Of a stretch of 32,402 nucleotides of DNA, positions 5,749-13,246 are shown one piece after another. Every line of letters starts with the position of its first letter. Within the stretch, counting starts at the first letter, position 1. The stretch lies in contig CAMOGQ010000030.1 of NCBI GenBank assembly GCA_946614165.1, positions 1 to 32,402 of the forward strand, given 5' to 3'. Made by a program: the position numbers and the translations under genes. The notes beneath the pieces were generated by a model. It did no database searches and was not told where the DNA came from. It saw only the letters and a program-made list of their open reading frames with translations. The stretch is from an uncultured Lachnospiraceae bacterium (GTDB taxonomy: Bacteria > Bacillota > Clostridia > Lachnospirales > Lachnospiraceae).

Positions 5749-7356
5749 ATGGATTACAGCCCGACAAGATTCATGCTGGAAACTTCACATTACGACAAGG
5801 CGACCGCTGATTTTGCCGTATCCTTTATCAGGTCGCTCCGGCACACCAAGGGGCTGTGGTATAACAAGCCGTTCGAGCTCCTGGAGTGGCAGGAAAGGAT
5901 CATCCGGGACATCTTCGGAACCCTGAAAGCAGACGGCTACCGCCAGTTCAACACAGCGTATATCGAGATCCCTAAGAAGATGGGTAAATCGGAGCTGGCA
6001 GCAGCGGTCGCGCTTCTTCTCCTTTGCGCGGACGGTGAGCAGCGGGCAGAGGTCTATGGATGTGCAGCTGACCGCCTGCAGGCCAAGATCGTCTTCAACG
6101 TGGCTGTGGACATGATCAAGCTCTGCCCGGCCCTAATGAAACGCTGCAAGATCATAGAATCCGCGAACAGGATCCTGTTCCAGCCGACCAACAGCTTCTA
6201 TCAGGTTTTGTCGGCGGAAGTAGCCACAAAACACGGGTTGAACATCTCCGGAGTAGTCTTCGACGAGCTGCACACACAGCCGAACCGGAAGCTGTTCGAT
6301 GTCATGACCAAGGGCTCCGGCGACGCCAGGACACAGCCGCTGTTCTTCCTGATAACCACAGCGGGAGACAATCAGGAGAGCATCTGCTGGGAGGTACACC
6401 AGAAGGCGGTCGACATCCTGGAAGGCCGAAAACATGATTCCACATTCTACCCGGTCATCTATGGGGCTGACCGGGATGATGACTGGACCGATCCGAAGGT
6501 CTGGTATAAAGCGAACCCTTCCCTTGGCATCACAGTCCGGGAAGAGACCGTCCGGAACGCCTGCGAAAGCGCGAAGCAGAACCCGGCCGAGGAGAATTCC
6601 TTCCGCCAGCTGCGCCTGAACCAGTGGGTCAAGCAGGCCGTCCGCTGGATGCCCATGGAGAAATGGGACAAATGCGACGGGAAAGTAGATGAGATGCAGC
6701 TGATGAAAGAGAGCCTGCTGGGGCGCAAATGCTACGCAGGGCTCGACCTCTCGAGCACATCGGATATTACAGCCCTGGTCTTGGTCTTCCCTCCGGATGA
6801 CCCGAACGAAGGGCAGTATTTGATCCTGCCGTTCTTCTGGATCCCGGAAGAGACGGTGGACCTGCGGGTAAAACGCGACCATGTGCCGTATGACACCTGG
6901 GTGCAGATGGGTCTGGTGGAAGTGACGGAAGGCAATGTCATCCACTACAGGTACATCGAGAAGAAGATCGAGGACCTGGGGAAGATCTACAACATTGCGG
7001 AGATAGCCTACGACAGATGGGGAGCGACACAGCTGTCGCAGGACCTGGAGGAGATGGGATTCACGGTAGTCCCCTTCGGACAGGGCTTCCGGGATATGTC
7101 CCCGCCGACCAAAGAGCTCATGCGCCTGGTACTGGAAGGCAGGATCGCGCACGGCGGGAATCGGGTCCTGAGATGGATGATGGACAATGTCTACGTCCGG
7201 AAAGACCCGGCAGACAACATCAAGATGGACAAGCAGAAGTCTACAGAGAAGATAGACGGTGCTGTGGCGATGGTTATGGCACTGGACCGGGCAATCAAGA
7301 GGGGCGGATCCAAAGGGGAATCCGTCTACGACACGCGCGACCTGATCGTGTTTTAG
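5749..7356 (+). CDS. terL: terminase large subunit
   Basis: A 535-residue packaging motor, full length for the P27-associated (HK97/phiSLT-like) family. The N-terminal ATPase has Walker A PKKMGKS at 75-81, Walker B GVVFDE at 168-173 with catalytic E173, and a coupling-type LITTAGD motif near 201-207. The C-terminal RNase H-like nuclease starts with AGLDLSS (D333), followed by AYDRWG and DGAVAMVMAL acidic positions. It cuts concatemers and pumps DNA through the portal. A weak GATGGAG site precedes the ATG. The portal gene starts 12 bases after its stop. Confidence 0.96.
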   Translation: MDYSPTRFMLETSHYDKATADFAVSFIRSLRHTKGLWYNKPFELLEWQERIIRDIFGTLKADGYRQFNTAYIEIPKKMGKSELAAAVALLLLCADGEQRAEVYGCAADRLQAKIVFNVAVDMIKLCPALMKRCKIIESANRILFQPTNSFYQVLSAEVATKHGLNISGVVFDELHTQPNRKLFDVMTKGSGDARTQPLFFLITTAGDNQESICWEVHQKAVDILEGRKHDSTFYPVIYGADRDDDWTDPKVWYKANPSLGITVREETVRNACESAKQNPAEENSFRQLRLNQWVKQAVRWMPMEKWDKCDGKVDEMQLMKESLLGRKCYAGLDLSSTSDITALVLVFPPDDPNEGQYLILPFFWIPEETVDLRVKRDHVPYDTWVQMGLVEVTEGNVIHYRYIEKKIEDLGKIYNIAEIAYDRWGATQLSQDLEEMGFTVVPFGQGFRDMSPPTKELMRLVLEGRIAHGGNRVLRWMMDNVYVRKDPADNIKMDKQKSTEKIDGAVAMVMALDRAIKRGGSKGESVYDTRDLIVF

Positions 7357-7368
7357 GAGGAATCCAAT

Positions 7369-8676
7369 ATGGACTTTAAATTTTTGACGCGGCTCTTACA
7401 CCCCAGGGAGCCGACAAAGGAAGAGGTAACGGACCTCTACATCAAGAACGACAGGAGCTATCTGTTCGGGACGTCCACCAGCGGCAAGCTGGTGAATGAA
7501 TTCACGGCAATGCAGCAGACGGCGGTATATGCCTGCATCCGCGTGCTGTCAGAATCGATCGCACAGCTCCCGTTGAACGTCTTCGAGTATCAGCCGGACG
7601 GAGGGAAAAGGAGGGCAATAAATCACCCTCTGCAGATACTCCTTCACGATGAGCCGAATCCCGAGATGACATCATTTGTCTTCCGGGAGACCCTGATGTC
7701 CCACCTGTGCACATACGGGAACGCATATGCGCAGATCATCCGGAACGGCCGCGGAGAAGTGGTCGCGCTCTATCCTCTCCTGCCGGACCGCATGCAGGTC
7801 GGCCGGGCCGAGAACGGCCAGCTGGTCTACATGTACACGACCTACGGAGATGAGGGCGTCAGCCGGACGGCGGAGACCTGGTTTCTCCGGGAGGACCAGG
7901 TCCTTCACATACCGGGCCTGGGATACGACGGGATCATCGGGTATTCCCCCATTGCCATGGCCAGGGACGCCATTGGAATGGGCATGGCGGCCGAGGAATT
8001 TGGGAGCAAATTCTTCAACAACGGCGCCCGTCCTTCCGGAGTGCTCCAGCACCCCGGCACGCTCAAAGATCCCGGGAAGCTGCGCGACGCGTGGATGGCT
8101 GCCTATGGCGGCAGCAACAATGCCGGAAAGGTGGCGGTCCTGGAAGAAGGCGTAAAATACGAGCCGATCTCCATCAATCCTTCGGAAGCTCAGTTCATCC
8201 AGACACGAAAGTATCAGCTGGATGAGATAGCCAGGATTTTCCGAGTACCTCCACACATGATCGGAGACCTGGAGAAGTCGAGCTTCTCGAACATTGAGCA
8301 GCAATCACTGGAGTTCGTCGTATACACGCTGAGCCCATGGGTCGTTCGCTGGGAACAGACGCTCAACAAGGCACTGCTCCTTCCGGGAGAAAAAGGCCGA
8401 TATTTCGTCAAGCTGAATGTATCCGGCCTGCTCAGAGGCGATTACCAATCAAGGATGAACGGATACTCCATAGCACGGCAGAACGGCTGGATGAGCGCCA
8501 ATGATATCAGGGAACTGGAAGACCTGAACCCCATCCCTGATGAAGAGGGAGGCAACCTGTATCTGATCAACGGCAATATGTGCAAATTGAAGGACGCAGG
8601 CATATACGCAAACAATGCCGGCCAGAAAGAGGAGGAATCCTCCTCTGACACTGGTACCGGCCTGACAAGGAGGTGA
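7369..8676 (+). CDS. portal protein, HK97 family
   Basis: A 435-residue portal, the usual length for HK97-type phages. Recognisable parts are TAVYACIRVLSESIAQLPLN near residue 50, GNAYAQIIRNGRGEVVALYPL, the IPGLGYDGIIGYSPI segment, and the stem/crown region with IARIFRVPPHMIGDLEKSSF followed by NIEQQSLEFV. Twelve copies form the DNA channel at one capsid vertex. GGAGGAATCCAAT precedes the ATG. The Ser/Thr-rich C-terminus (KEEESSSDTGTG) ends within the ribosome site of the protease gene. Confidence 0.95.
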   Translation: MDFKFLTRLLHPREPTKEEVTDLYIKNDRSYLFGTSTSGKLVNEFTAMQQTAVYACIRVLSESIAQLPLNVFEYQPDGGKRRAINHPLQILLHDEPNPEMTSFVFRETLMSHLCTYGNAYAQIIRNGRGEVVALYPLLPDRMQVGRAENGQLVYMYTTYGDEGVSRTAETWFLREDQVLHIPGLGYDGIIGYSPIAMARDAIGMGMAAEEFGSKFFNNGARPSGVLQHPGTLKDPGKLRDAWMAAYGGSNNAGKVAVLEEGVKYEPISINPSEAQFIQTRKYQLDEIARIFRVPPHMIGDLEKSSFSNIEQQSLEFVVYTLSPWVVRWEQTLNKALLLPGEKGRYFVKLNVSGLLRGDYQSRMNGYSIARQNGWMSANDIRELEDLNPIPDEEGGNLYLINGNMCKLKDAGIYANNAGQKEEESSSDTGTGLTRR

Positions 8677-8684
8677 TCCATTTC

Positions 8685-9404
8685 GTGGACAAATTCTGGA
8701 ATTGGGTACGGAATGAGCAGAAAGACGAATTTGGATCTGAACGGACCTTGATGATGGACGGCCCGATCAGCAACGACACCTGGTGGGGCGACGAGGTGAC
8801 TCCCAGGGCGTTCCGGGACGAGCTCTACGCAGAAGAAGGTCCGATCACGCTGTGGATCAATTCCCCCGGAGGGGATGTGTTCGCAGCGGCCCAGATCTAC
8901 ACCATGCTCATGGACTACCCGCACGATATCACCGTCAAGATCGACGGTATCGCGGCATCCGCGGCATCCGTCATCGCCATGGCAGGCACAAAGGTCTGCA
9001 TGAGCCCGGTGGCCATGATGATGATCCATAACCCCAGCACAATCGCTATGGGGGACGCAGCAGACTTCAAGGAAGCCATCGCAATGCTTCAGGAAGTAAA
9101 AGAATCCATCATTAACGCCTATGAGACAAAGACCCTGATGGCCAGGGACAAGATCTCCAGGATGATGGACAACACCACATGGATGAATGCCAAAAAAGCC
9201 CTGGAGCTCAAATTCTGCGACGAGATCTTATTTGCGCCGGCGCAATTGGAAGAGGAAGGAGCAGCCGCTTCGGCCTTCTCGATGAAGGTGGTCAACAGCG
9301 CATTCATCAACAAATTCATCCAGGCCCATCCGAAGCCGGAGGAGCCGAAGAACACAGTACCTGCAGACCAGCTGATGAAAAGGCTGGAGCTGCTCAAACA
9401 CTGA
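8685..9404 (+). CDS. ClpP-like head maturation protease
   Basis: A 239-residue serine protease of the ClpP (S14) type used by HK97-like phages to trim scaffold. ITLWINSPGGDVFAA (oxyanion/handle), GIAAS with nucleophile S92, and MMMIHNPS with H115 are the ClpP hallmarks. The GTG at 8685 is chosen because a near-perfect AAGGAGGTGAT lies at 8668-8678. A GTG at 8673 is in frame but sits inside that ribosome site. The C-terminal 40 residues are a variable helical tail. It acts inside the procapsid on the capsid delta domain encoded next door. Confidence 0.93.
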   Translation: MDKFWNWVRNEQKDEFGSERTLMMDGPISNDTWWGDEVTPRAFRDELYAEEGPITLWINSPGGDVFAAAQIYTMLMDYPHDITVKIDGIAASAASVIAMAGTKVCMSPVAMMMIHNPSTIAMGDAADFKEAIAMLQEVKESIINAYETKTLMARDKISRMMDNTTWMNAKKALELKFCDEILFAPAQLEEEGAAASAFSMKVVNSAFINKFIQAHPKPEEPKNTVPADQLMKRLELLKH

Positions 9405-9427
9405 CGAAAACCCCATAGGAGGTATTT

Positions 9428-10621
9428 ATGACTATCAAAGAACTGTTCGCCAAAAGGGCGAACCTTTGGGAGAACGCCAAAGATTTCCTGAATACACATC
9501 AGGATGAGAACGGCCTCATGTCCGCGGAAGATGCCGCGACTTATGACAAGATGGAGGCTGACATCCAGGATTACACGGCCCAGATCGAGCGCATGGAGCG
9601 CCAGGGCCAGATCGATGCGCAGATGAGCGCATGGAACGGCAGTCCCCTGATCGGCGCACCCGGCGCCGGCACAAGGCAGCCTGAGGCCCGGACCGGAATC
9701 GCATCCGACAATTACGCCGAAGACTACAACTGCTACCTCAGAGGCAGGGCGCTGGTCCACAACGTCATGTCCGAAGGTGTTGACGCAAACGGCGGTTATC
9801 TGGTGCCCACAGAGTTCGAGAACCAGATCGTCACCGCTATGGATGAGAATAACGTCGTCCGCGGCATGGCCAACGTGATCCGCACCACTGCAGAGCGCAA
9901 GATCCCTGTAGCTGCTTCTCACGTGGTAGCCAACTGGACCGCTGAGAACGCCGCATATACGGAGAGCAATCCCACATTCGACCAGAAGACCCTGGATGCC
10001 TTTAAGCTGACAGCTCTGGCCAAGGTCTCCATCGAGCTGCTTCAGGATTCTGCTTTCAACCTGCAGACTTATCTGGCAGGCGAGTTCGGACGCGCATTTG
10101 GCATCGCTGAAGAGACTGCCTTCTGCGTCGGTACCGGAACAGGACAGCCTACCGGCATCTTCGGAGCCAACGGCGGCACCGTAGGCGTCACTGCTGCGGC
10201 CATTAACAAGATCACCGCTGACGAGCTGATCTCCCTGATCTACGCTCTGAAGAAGCCCTACAGAAGGAACGCTCAGTGGCTGATGAACGACAGCACTGTC
10301 TCAGAGATCAGAAAGCTCAAGGATCCTACCACCGGCTCCTTCCTCTGGCAGCCTTCCATGCAGCTCGGTCAGCCCGATAAGCTGCTCGGCTACAGCCTGC
10401 AGACTTCTGCTTATGCTCCTGCCATCGCTGCCGGCGCTCTTGCCGTGGCATTCGGTGACTTCCATAACTACTGGATCGCAGACCGCATGGGCCGCACCAT
10501 TCAGCGGCTGAACGAGCTGTACTCCACCAACGGCCAGGTCGGTTTTATCTGCACTGAGCGTGTTGACGCCAAGGTCATCCTGCCTGAAGGCATCCAGCTC
10601 CTGAAGATGAAGGCATCCTGA
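9428..10621 (+). CDS. major capsid protein, HK97 fold
   Basis: A 397-residue HK97-type capsid precursor. Residues 1-70 are a helical delta (scaffold) domain with EDAATYDKMEADIQDYTAQI. A Gly/Pro/Ala-rich linker (SPLIGAPGAG, 72-81) is the likely zone of protease cleavage. The mature fold opens with the N-arm and the typical DANGGYLVPTEFENQIV motif near 119-135, and includes AFGIAEETAFCVGTGTGQPTG. AGGAGGTATTT precedes the ATG, the strongest site in the head block, and a terminator-like hairpin follows. No separate scaffold or decoration gene is visible. Confidence 0.96.
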   Translation: MTIKELFAKRANLWENAKDFLNTHQDENGLMSAEDAATYDKMEADIQDYTAQIERMERQGQIDAQMSAWNGSPLIGAPGAGTRQPEARTGIASDNYAEDYNCYLRGRALVHNVMSEGVDANGGYLVPTEFENQIVTAMDENNVVRGMANVIRTTAERKIPVAASHVVANWTAENAAYTESNPTFDQKTLDAFKLTALAKVSIELLQDSAFNLQTYLAGEFGRAFGIAEETAFCVGTGTGQPTGIFGANGGTVGVTAAAINKITADELISLIYALKKPYRRNAQWLMNDSTVSEIRKLKDPTTGSFLWQPSMQLGQPDKLLGYSLQTSAYAPAIAAGALAVAFGDFHNYWIADRMGRTIQRLNELYSTNGQVGFICTERVDAKVILPEGIQLLKMKAS

Positions 10622-10636
10622 TCGTAAATGACAGTG

Positions 10637-10667
10637 ACGGCCCCGGCGAGGCAGCTGGGGCCGTTTT
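10637..10667 (+). terminator. hairpin after the capsid gene
   Basis: ACGGCCCC at 10637-10644 pairs with GGGGCCGT at 10657-10664 across a 12-base loop, and TTTT (10664-10667) follows. It resembles a leaky terminator or an RNA-stabilising 3' structure placed right after the most highly needed gene. The short T-tract suggests partial termination. Confidence 0.6.
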
Positions 10668-10682
10668 GTAAAGAGGTGCGTG

Positions 10683-10988
10683 ATGAAACTGACATTATCT
10701 GACGCAAAGATGTTCCTGCGCGTCGACTCCAGTGATGAAGACGAGGCTGTGATCATCCCGATCATCGAGACCGCCAAGCAGCTGGTAAAAGATGTGGCAA
10801 GGGCAGAGGAAGACTTTTTCGACGCGGATTACGTGGCGGAAGAAGTCAAAGAGGAAAACCCGGTCGTCAAGGCGGCTGCCTACCATGCCATAGCGTACCT
10901 CTACGAGCATAGGGAGACGGCAGACATGAATGCCCTGACGCTCCAGCTCAGGTCCATGCTTTTTGGCGTAAGGGAGGCGAGGTTCTGA
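10683..10988 (+). CDS. head-tail connector protein (HK97 gp6-like)
   Basis: A 101-residue helical protein. MKLTLSDAKMFLRVDSSDEDE, then IIPIIETAKQLVKDVA and VKAAAYHAIAYLYEHRE are typical of gp6/YqbG-type connectors, which form the ring beneath the portal. An in-frame GTG stands at 10680, but the ATG at 10683 is better spaced from AGAGG. Its stop overlaps the start of the next adaptor gene by one base. The assignment rests on motif pattern and gene order. Confidence 0.85.
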   Translation: MKLTLSDAKMFLRVDSSDEDEAVIIPIIETAKQLVKDVARAEEDFFDADYVAEEVKEENPVVKAAAYHAIAYLYEHRETADMNALTLQLRSMLFGVREARF

Positions 10989-11320
10989 TGGATATTGGAG
11001 CTATGAGGATCCGGATCCTGTTCCAAAAGCAGACTGCCGGCGTCGATGAATACCGGAACCATGTCAACACATGGGAAGACTATTTCGGGTGCTGGGCAAC
11101 GGCAAGCTATTCATCCGGAGACGAGACGAACGAAGCCGGCCAGACGGTAACACAGGAGAGCATGGACTTCACCTGCCGTTACTGCTCTGAGCTGGCAGCG
11201 GTCACCACGACCGGATTCCGCGTCGCTTTTGGAGGTAAGATCTACAACATCCTTGCCATCAACCCGAACGCCTATAAAAAGAACAGCCTGCACTTTCACT
11301 GCGAACGGAACAAGAGGTGA
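10988..11320 (+). CDS. head-tail adaptor / head-closure protein
   Basis: A 110-residue beta-rich protein of the SPP1 gp16/HK97 gp7-like head-closure group. MRIRILFQKQTAGVDEYRN, then TWEDYFGCWATASY, and a closing GKIYNILAINPN follow the family's order. It would seal the connector and provide the tail-docking surface. It starts at the base where the previous gene stops; GGGAGGCGAGG precedes it. Four bases separate it from the gp10-like gene. Confidence 0.85.
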   Translation: MDIGAMRIRILFQKQTAGVDEYRNHVNTWEDYFGCWATASYSSGDETNEAGQTVTQESMDFTCRYCSELAAVTTTGFRVAFGGKIYNILAINPNAYKKNSLHFHCERNKR

Positions 11321-11324
11321 CAAG

Positions 11325-11702
11325 ATGTCCAACAAAGTCTCAATCGACGGAATGGCAGACGCTGTCATGAAAGCCCTGACGGAGTATTCAGAAGCGGCTA
11401 CGACAGATGTAAAAAAGGCGGTCCGGAAGGCCGGGAACCTTGTCAGGAGGGAAACCTCCCAGGGAGCTCCATCTGACAGAGGCAAATACGCCAAAAGCTG
11501 GTCGACGAAAACGTCAGGGGAGACCGCCACATCCGTAGAGGTCACAGTCTACTCCAGGATGCCAGGCCTTCCCCACCTGCTGGAATATGGTCACGCGAAA
11601 AGAGGCGGAGGACGCACAGCGGCCCGGCCTCATATAGCGCCGGCGGAGCAGGCAGGAGAAAAGCAGCTTGTGAGCGACATTGAAAGGGCTTTGAGAAAAT
11701 GA
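11325..11702 (+). CDS. HK97 gp10-like tail-completion protein
   Basis: A 125-residue protein with the classic gp10 family signature: an N-terminal helix with KKAVRKAGNLVRRETSQGAP, the YAKSWSTKTS strand, then LPHLLEYGHAKRGGGR and the closing ARPHIAPAEQAGEKQL helix. The LEYGH and RPHIxPA motifs are the most diagnostic. The family helps form the head-tail interface or tail terminator. The ATG at 11325 follows AAGAGGTGACA. Its end overlaps the next ATG (ATGA). Confidence 0.9.
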   Translation: MSNKVSIDGMADAVMKALTEYSEAATTDVKKAVRKAGNLVRRETSQGAPSDRGKYAKSWSTKTSGETATSVEVTVYSRMPGLPHLLEYGHAKRGGGRTAARPHIAPAEQAGEKQLVSDIERALRK

Positions 11703-12025
11703 CCTATCAGGACGTATTGGACATGCTCGACGAAACGGGCCTGCCCAGCGCATACCATCATTTCGCGGAAGGGGAGTCGCCAGACCCGCCCTTCCTCGTT
11801 TTTTTGTTTCCGGAATCCGATAACTTCGGGGCCGACAACGGGGTCTACCAGAAGATAGACGTTCTGAACATCGAGCTCTACACAGATCGGAAAGACCCGG
11901 AGATTGAAGCGGATGTGGAAGCGGTATTAAGCAACCATGACTTGTTCTACAACAAATCAGAAGTGTGGATCGAGTCAGAAAAAATGTACGAAGTACTTTA
12001 TCAAGCGAGGATTATATATGCCTAA
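11699..12025 (+). CDS. tail-completion/terminator-like minor protein
   Basis: A 108-residue protein in the position of the tail terminator (gpU/gp17-like). The N-terminal helix YQDVLDMLDETGLPSAYHHF is followed by the strand PPFLVFLFPESDNFGAD, where a short loop replaces longer inserts, then KIDVLNIELYTDRKDPEIE and a final strand YEVLYQARIIYA. This helix-strand-helix-strand order matches tail-terminator folds that cap the tail tube. It overlaps the next gene (the major tail protein) by 8 bases. Confidence 0.75.
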   Translation: MTYQDVLDMLDETGLPSAYHHFAEGESPDPPFLVFLFPESDNFGADNGVYQKIDVLNIELYTDRKDPEIEADVEAVLSNHDLFYNKSEVWIESEKMYEVLYQARIIYA

Positions 12026-12641
12026 CAAAATCAAATATGGCCTCAAGAATGTTCATGTAGCCCTCCAGACGCAGGGGACCGGGGGCGCTTACACATATGG
12101 CACTCCTCAGCCCATCCCCGGAGCTGTGAGCATGTCGCTGGATGCGGAAGGCGAATCCAGCGCGTTTTACGCGGATGACATCGTCTACTATAAATCCCCT
12201 GGCAACAACGGTTACTCCGGCGATCTGGAGCTGGCGCTGATCCCCGAGTGGTTCAGGATCAACATCCTCAAGGAAATCAAGGATTCGAACGGGGTACTGG
12301 CCGAGGTGGCCTCCAGTGAAGAGGCGCCGCGTTTCGCGCTCCTGTTCGAGTTCCAGGGCGACGAAAAGGCGATCAGGCACGTCCTGTACAACTGCAGCTG
12401 CGGCCGTCCCTCCGTAGGGTCCCAGACCAAGGAAGAAGATATTGAGCCGCAGACAGAGAGCCTGTCGCTTTCCTGCGAGCCCAGGGCCGACGGACTGGTC
12501 AAATCAAAGACCGGGGATGATGTGGAAGTGACGAGCGCGACATACACCGAGTGGTATGACGCTGTTTATGTGCCTTCCTTGGCGGCATCCGGAACGGCAT
12601 CCGGAACGGCATCCGGAACGGCATCCGGAAACGGAGGCTGA
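12018..12641 (+). CDS. major tail (tube) protein
   Basis: A 207-residue major tail protein. NKIKYGLKNVHVALQTQG opens the fold. GAVSMSLDAEGESSAFYADD and the NNGYSGDLELALIPEWFR segment are typical of the phi13/phage-type tail protein family. The last 20 residues are a repeated Ala-Ser-Gly-Thr linker encoded by a 12-bp tandem repeat. In relatives this is where a C-terminal Ig-like domain is often attached, and none is present here. AAGCGAGG upstream is a weak ribosome site, so coupling from the preceding gene is likely. Confidence 0.9.
   Translation: MPNKIKYGLKNVHVALQTQGTGGAYTYGTPQPIPGAVSMSLDAEGESSAFYADDIVYYKSPGNNGYSGDLELALIPEWFRINILKEIKDSNGVLAEVASSEEAPRFALLFEFQGDEKAIRHVLYNCSCGRPSVGSQTKEEDIEPQTESLSLSCEPRADGLVKSKTGDDVEVTSATYTEWYDAVYVPSLAASGTASGTASGTASGNGG
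12584..12631 (+). repeat. 12-bp tandem repeat, four copies
   Basis: GGCATCCGGAAC occurs three times exactly at 12584-12619, with a fourth slightly changed copy ending near 12631. It encodes Ala-Ser-Gly-Thr units at the C-terminus of the major tail protein. In-frame copy-number change would lengthen or shorten the exposed linker without breaking the gene. Confidence 0.9.
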
Positions 12642-12674
12642 TCACCTGTCTTTTAGAAGGGAGAAAGATAAGCG

Positions 12675-13049
12675 ATGATCGACAAAACCATTAACATTTC
12701 CGGGGTCGACGTGAAATTCAGGGCCTCTGCAGCGATCCCGAGGATGTACCGGATCAAATACGGCCGGGACATCATCAAGGACCTCAATAAGCTGCAGGGG
12801 TCCTTCGAGTCGAAGGAAAAAGAAGGGGAAGACATCCCCATCGAAGATCTGGGACTGTTCGAAGACGTGGCCTACATCATGGCCGTACATGCGGACCCGG
12901 ATATCCCGCCGACGGTGGAAGAATGGCTGGATCAGTTCGACATGTTCTCAATTTACGAGGTCCTGCCGCAGATCCTTGACCTCTGGAAGGTCAACATGCT
13001 CACAACCGCGAAGGCAAAAAAAAATTACATAAGTCAGGGCGGCAAATGA
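12675..13049 (+). CDS. tail assembly chaperone, gpG-like
   Basis: A 124-residue protein of the Bacillota gpG-like chaperone group: INISGVDVKFRASAAIPRMYR, a charged loop SKEKEGEDIPIED, then VAYIMAVHADPDIPPTVEEW and a C-terminal helix. It coats the tape measure before tube polymerisation. Near its end lies A AAA AAA in frame (13016-13022), a classical -1 slippery heptamer. Slipping fuses the first 116 residues to 66 residues of the overlapping downstream frame (to 13219), giving a 182-residue gpGT-like product. Confidence 0.88.
   Translation: MIDKTINISGVDVKFRASAAIPRMYRIKYGRDIIKDLNKLQGSFESKEKEGEDIPIEDLGLFEDVAYIMAVHADPDIPPTVEEWLDQFDMFSIYEVLPQILDLWKVNMLTTAKAKKNYISQGGK
13016..13022 (+). other. programmed -1 ribosomal frameshift site (A AAA AAA)
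   Basis: A run of nine As (13016-13024) is placed so that the zero-frame codons are AAA AAA preceded by A, which allows tandem slippage by one base. The -1 frame is then open through 13219 with no stop before the downstream ATG at 13046. This is the standard G-GT arrangement of siphovirus tail chaperones. Confidence 0.88.
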
Positions 13050-13222
13050 CCACGCCCCTCTTCCTGCTCCGGTGCCTTGAAGTAGGGCTTTCGATGTCGG
13101 ATCTGGAACTTCTGACGGTCGGACTGGTCCTGGATATCTGGACGGAAAGGCTAAACGATGATGTGAAAGAGCCTAAGAGCGACATCAGGGAGGCCACGCA
13201 GGAGGACTTTGATAAATTCTGA
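13046..13222 (+). CDS. gpT-like frameshift extension of tail chaperone
   Basis: A frame of 58 residues from an ATG at 13046 (overlapping the gpG stop) to TGA at 13220-13222. It includes MTTPLFLLRCLEVGLSMSDL, then TVGLVLDIWTERLNDD and an acidic end with DFDKF. LxxLxxLTVGLVxDIW is typical of the T part of Bacillota chaperones (often annotated as gp15/Gp14-type). It is most likely made mainly as a fusion through the slip at 13016-13022. There is no strong ribosome site of its own, and the frame is open upstream to the slip site. Confidence 0.82.
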   Translation: MTTPLFLLRCLEVGLSMSDLELLTVGLVLDIWTERLNDDVKEPKSDIREATQEDFDKF

Positions 13223-13246
13223 GTTATTGACGATCAGGAGGCTTGA

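Noticed and set aside
6133-7152. 339-residue open frame on the minus strand
   Set aside because: Lies fully inside terL, antisense, with low-complexity composition and no ribosome site. It is a by-product of codon bias.
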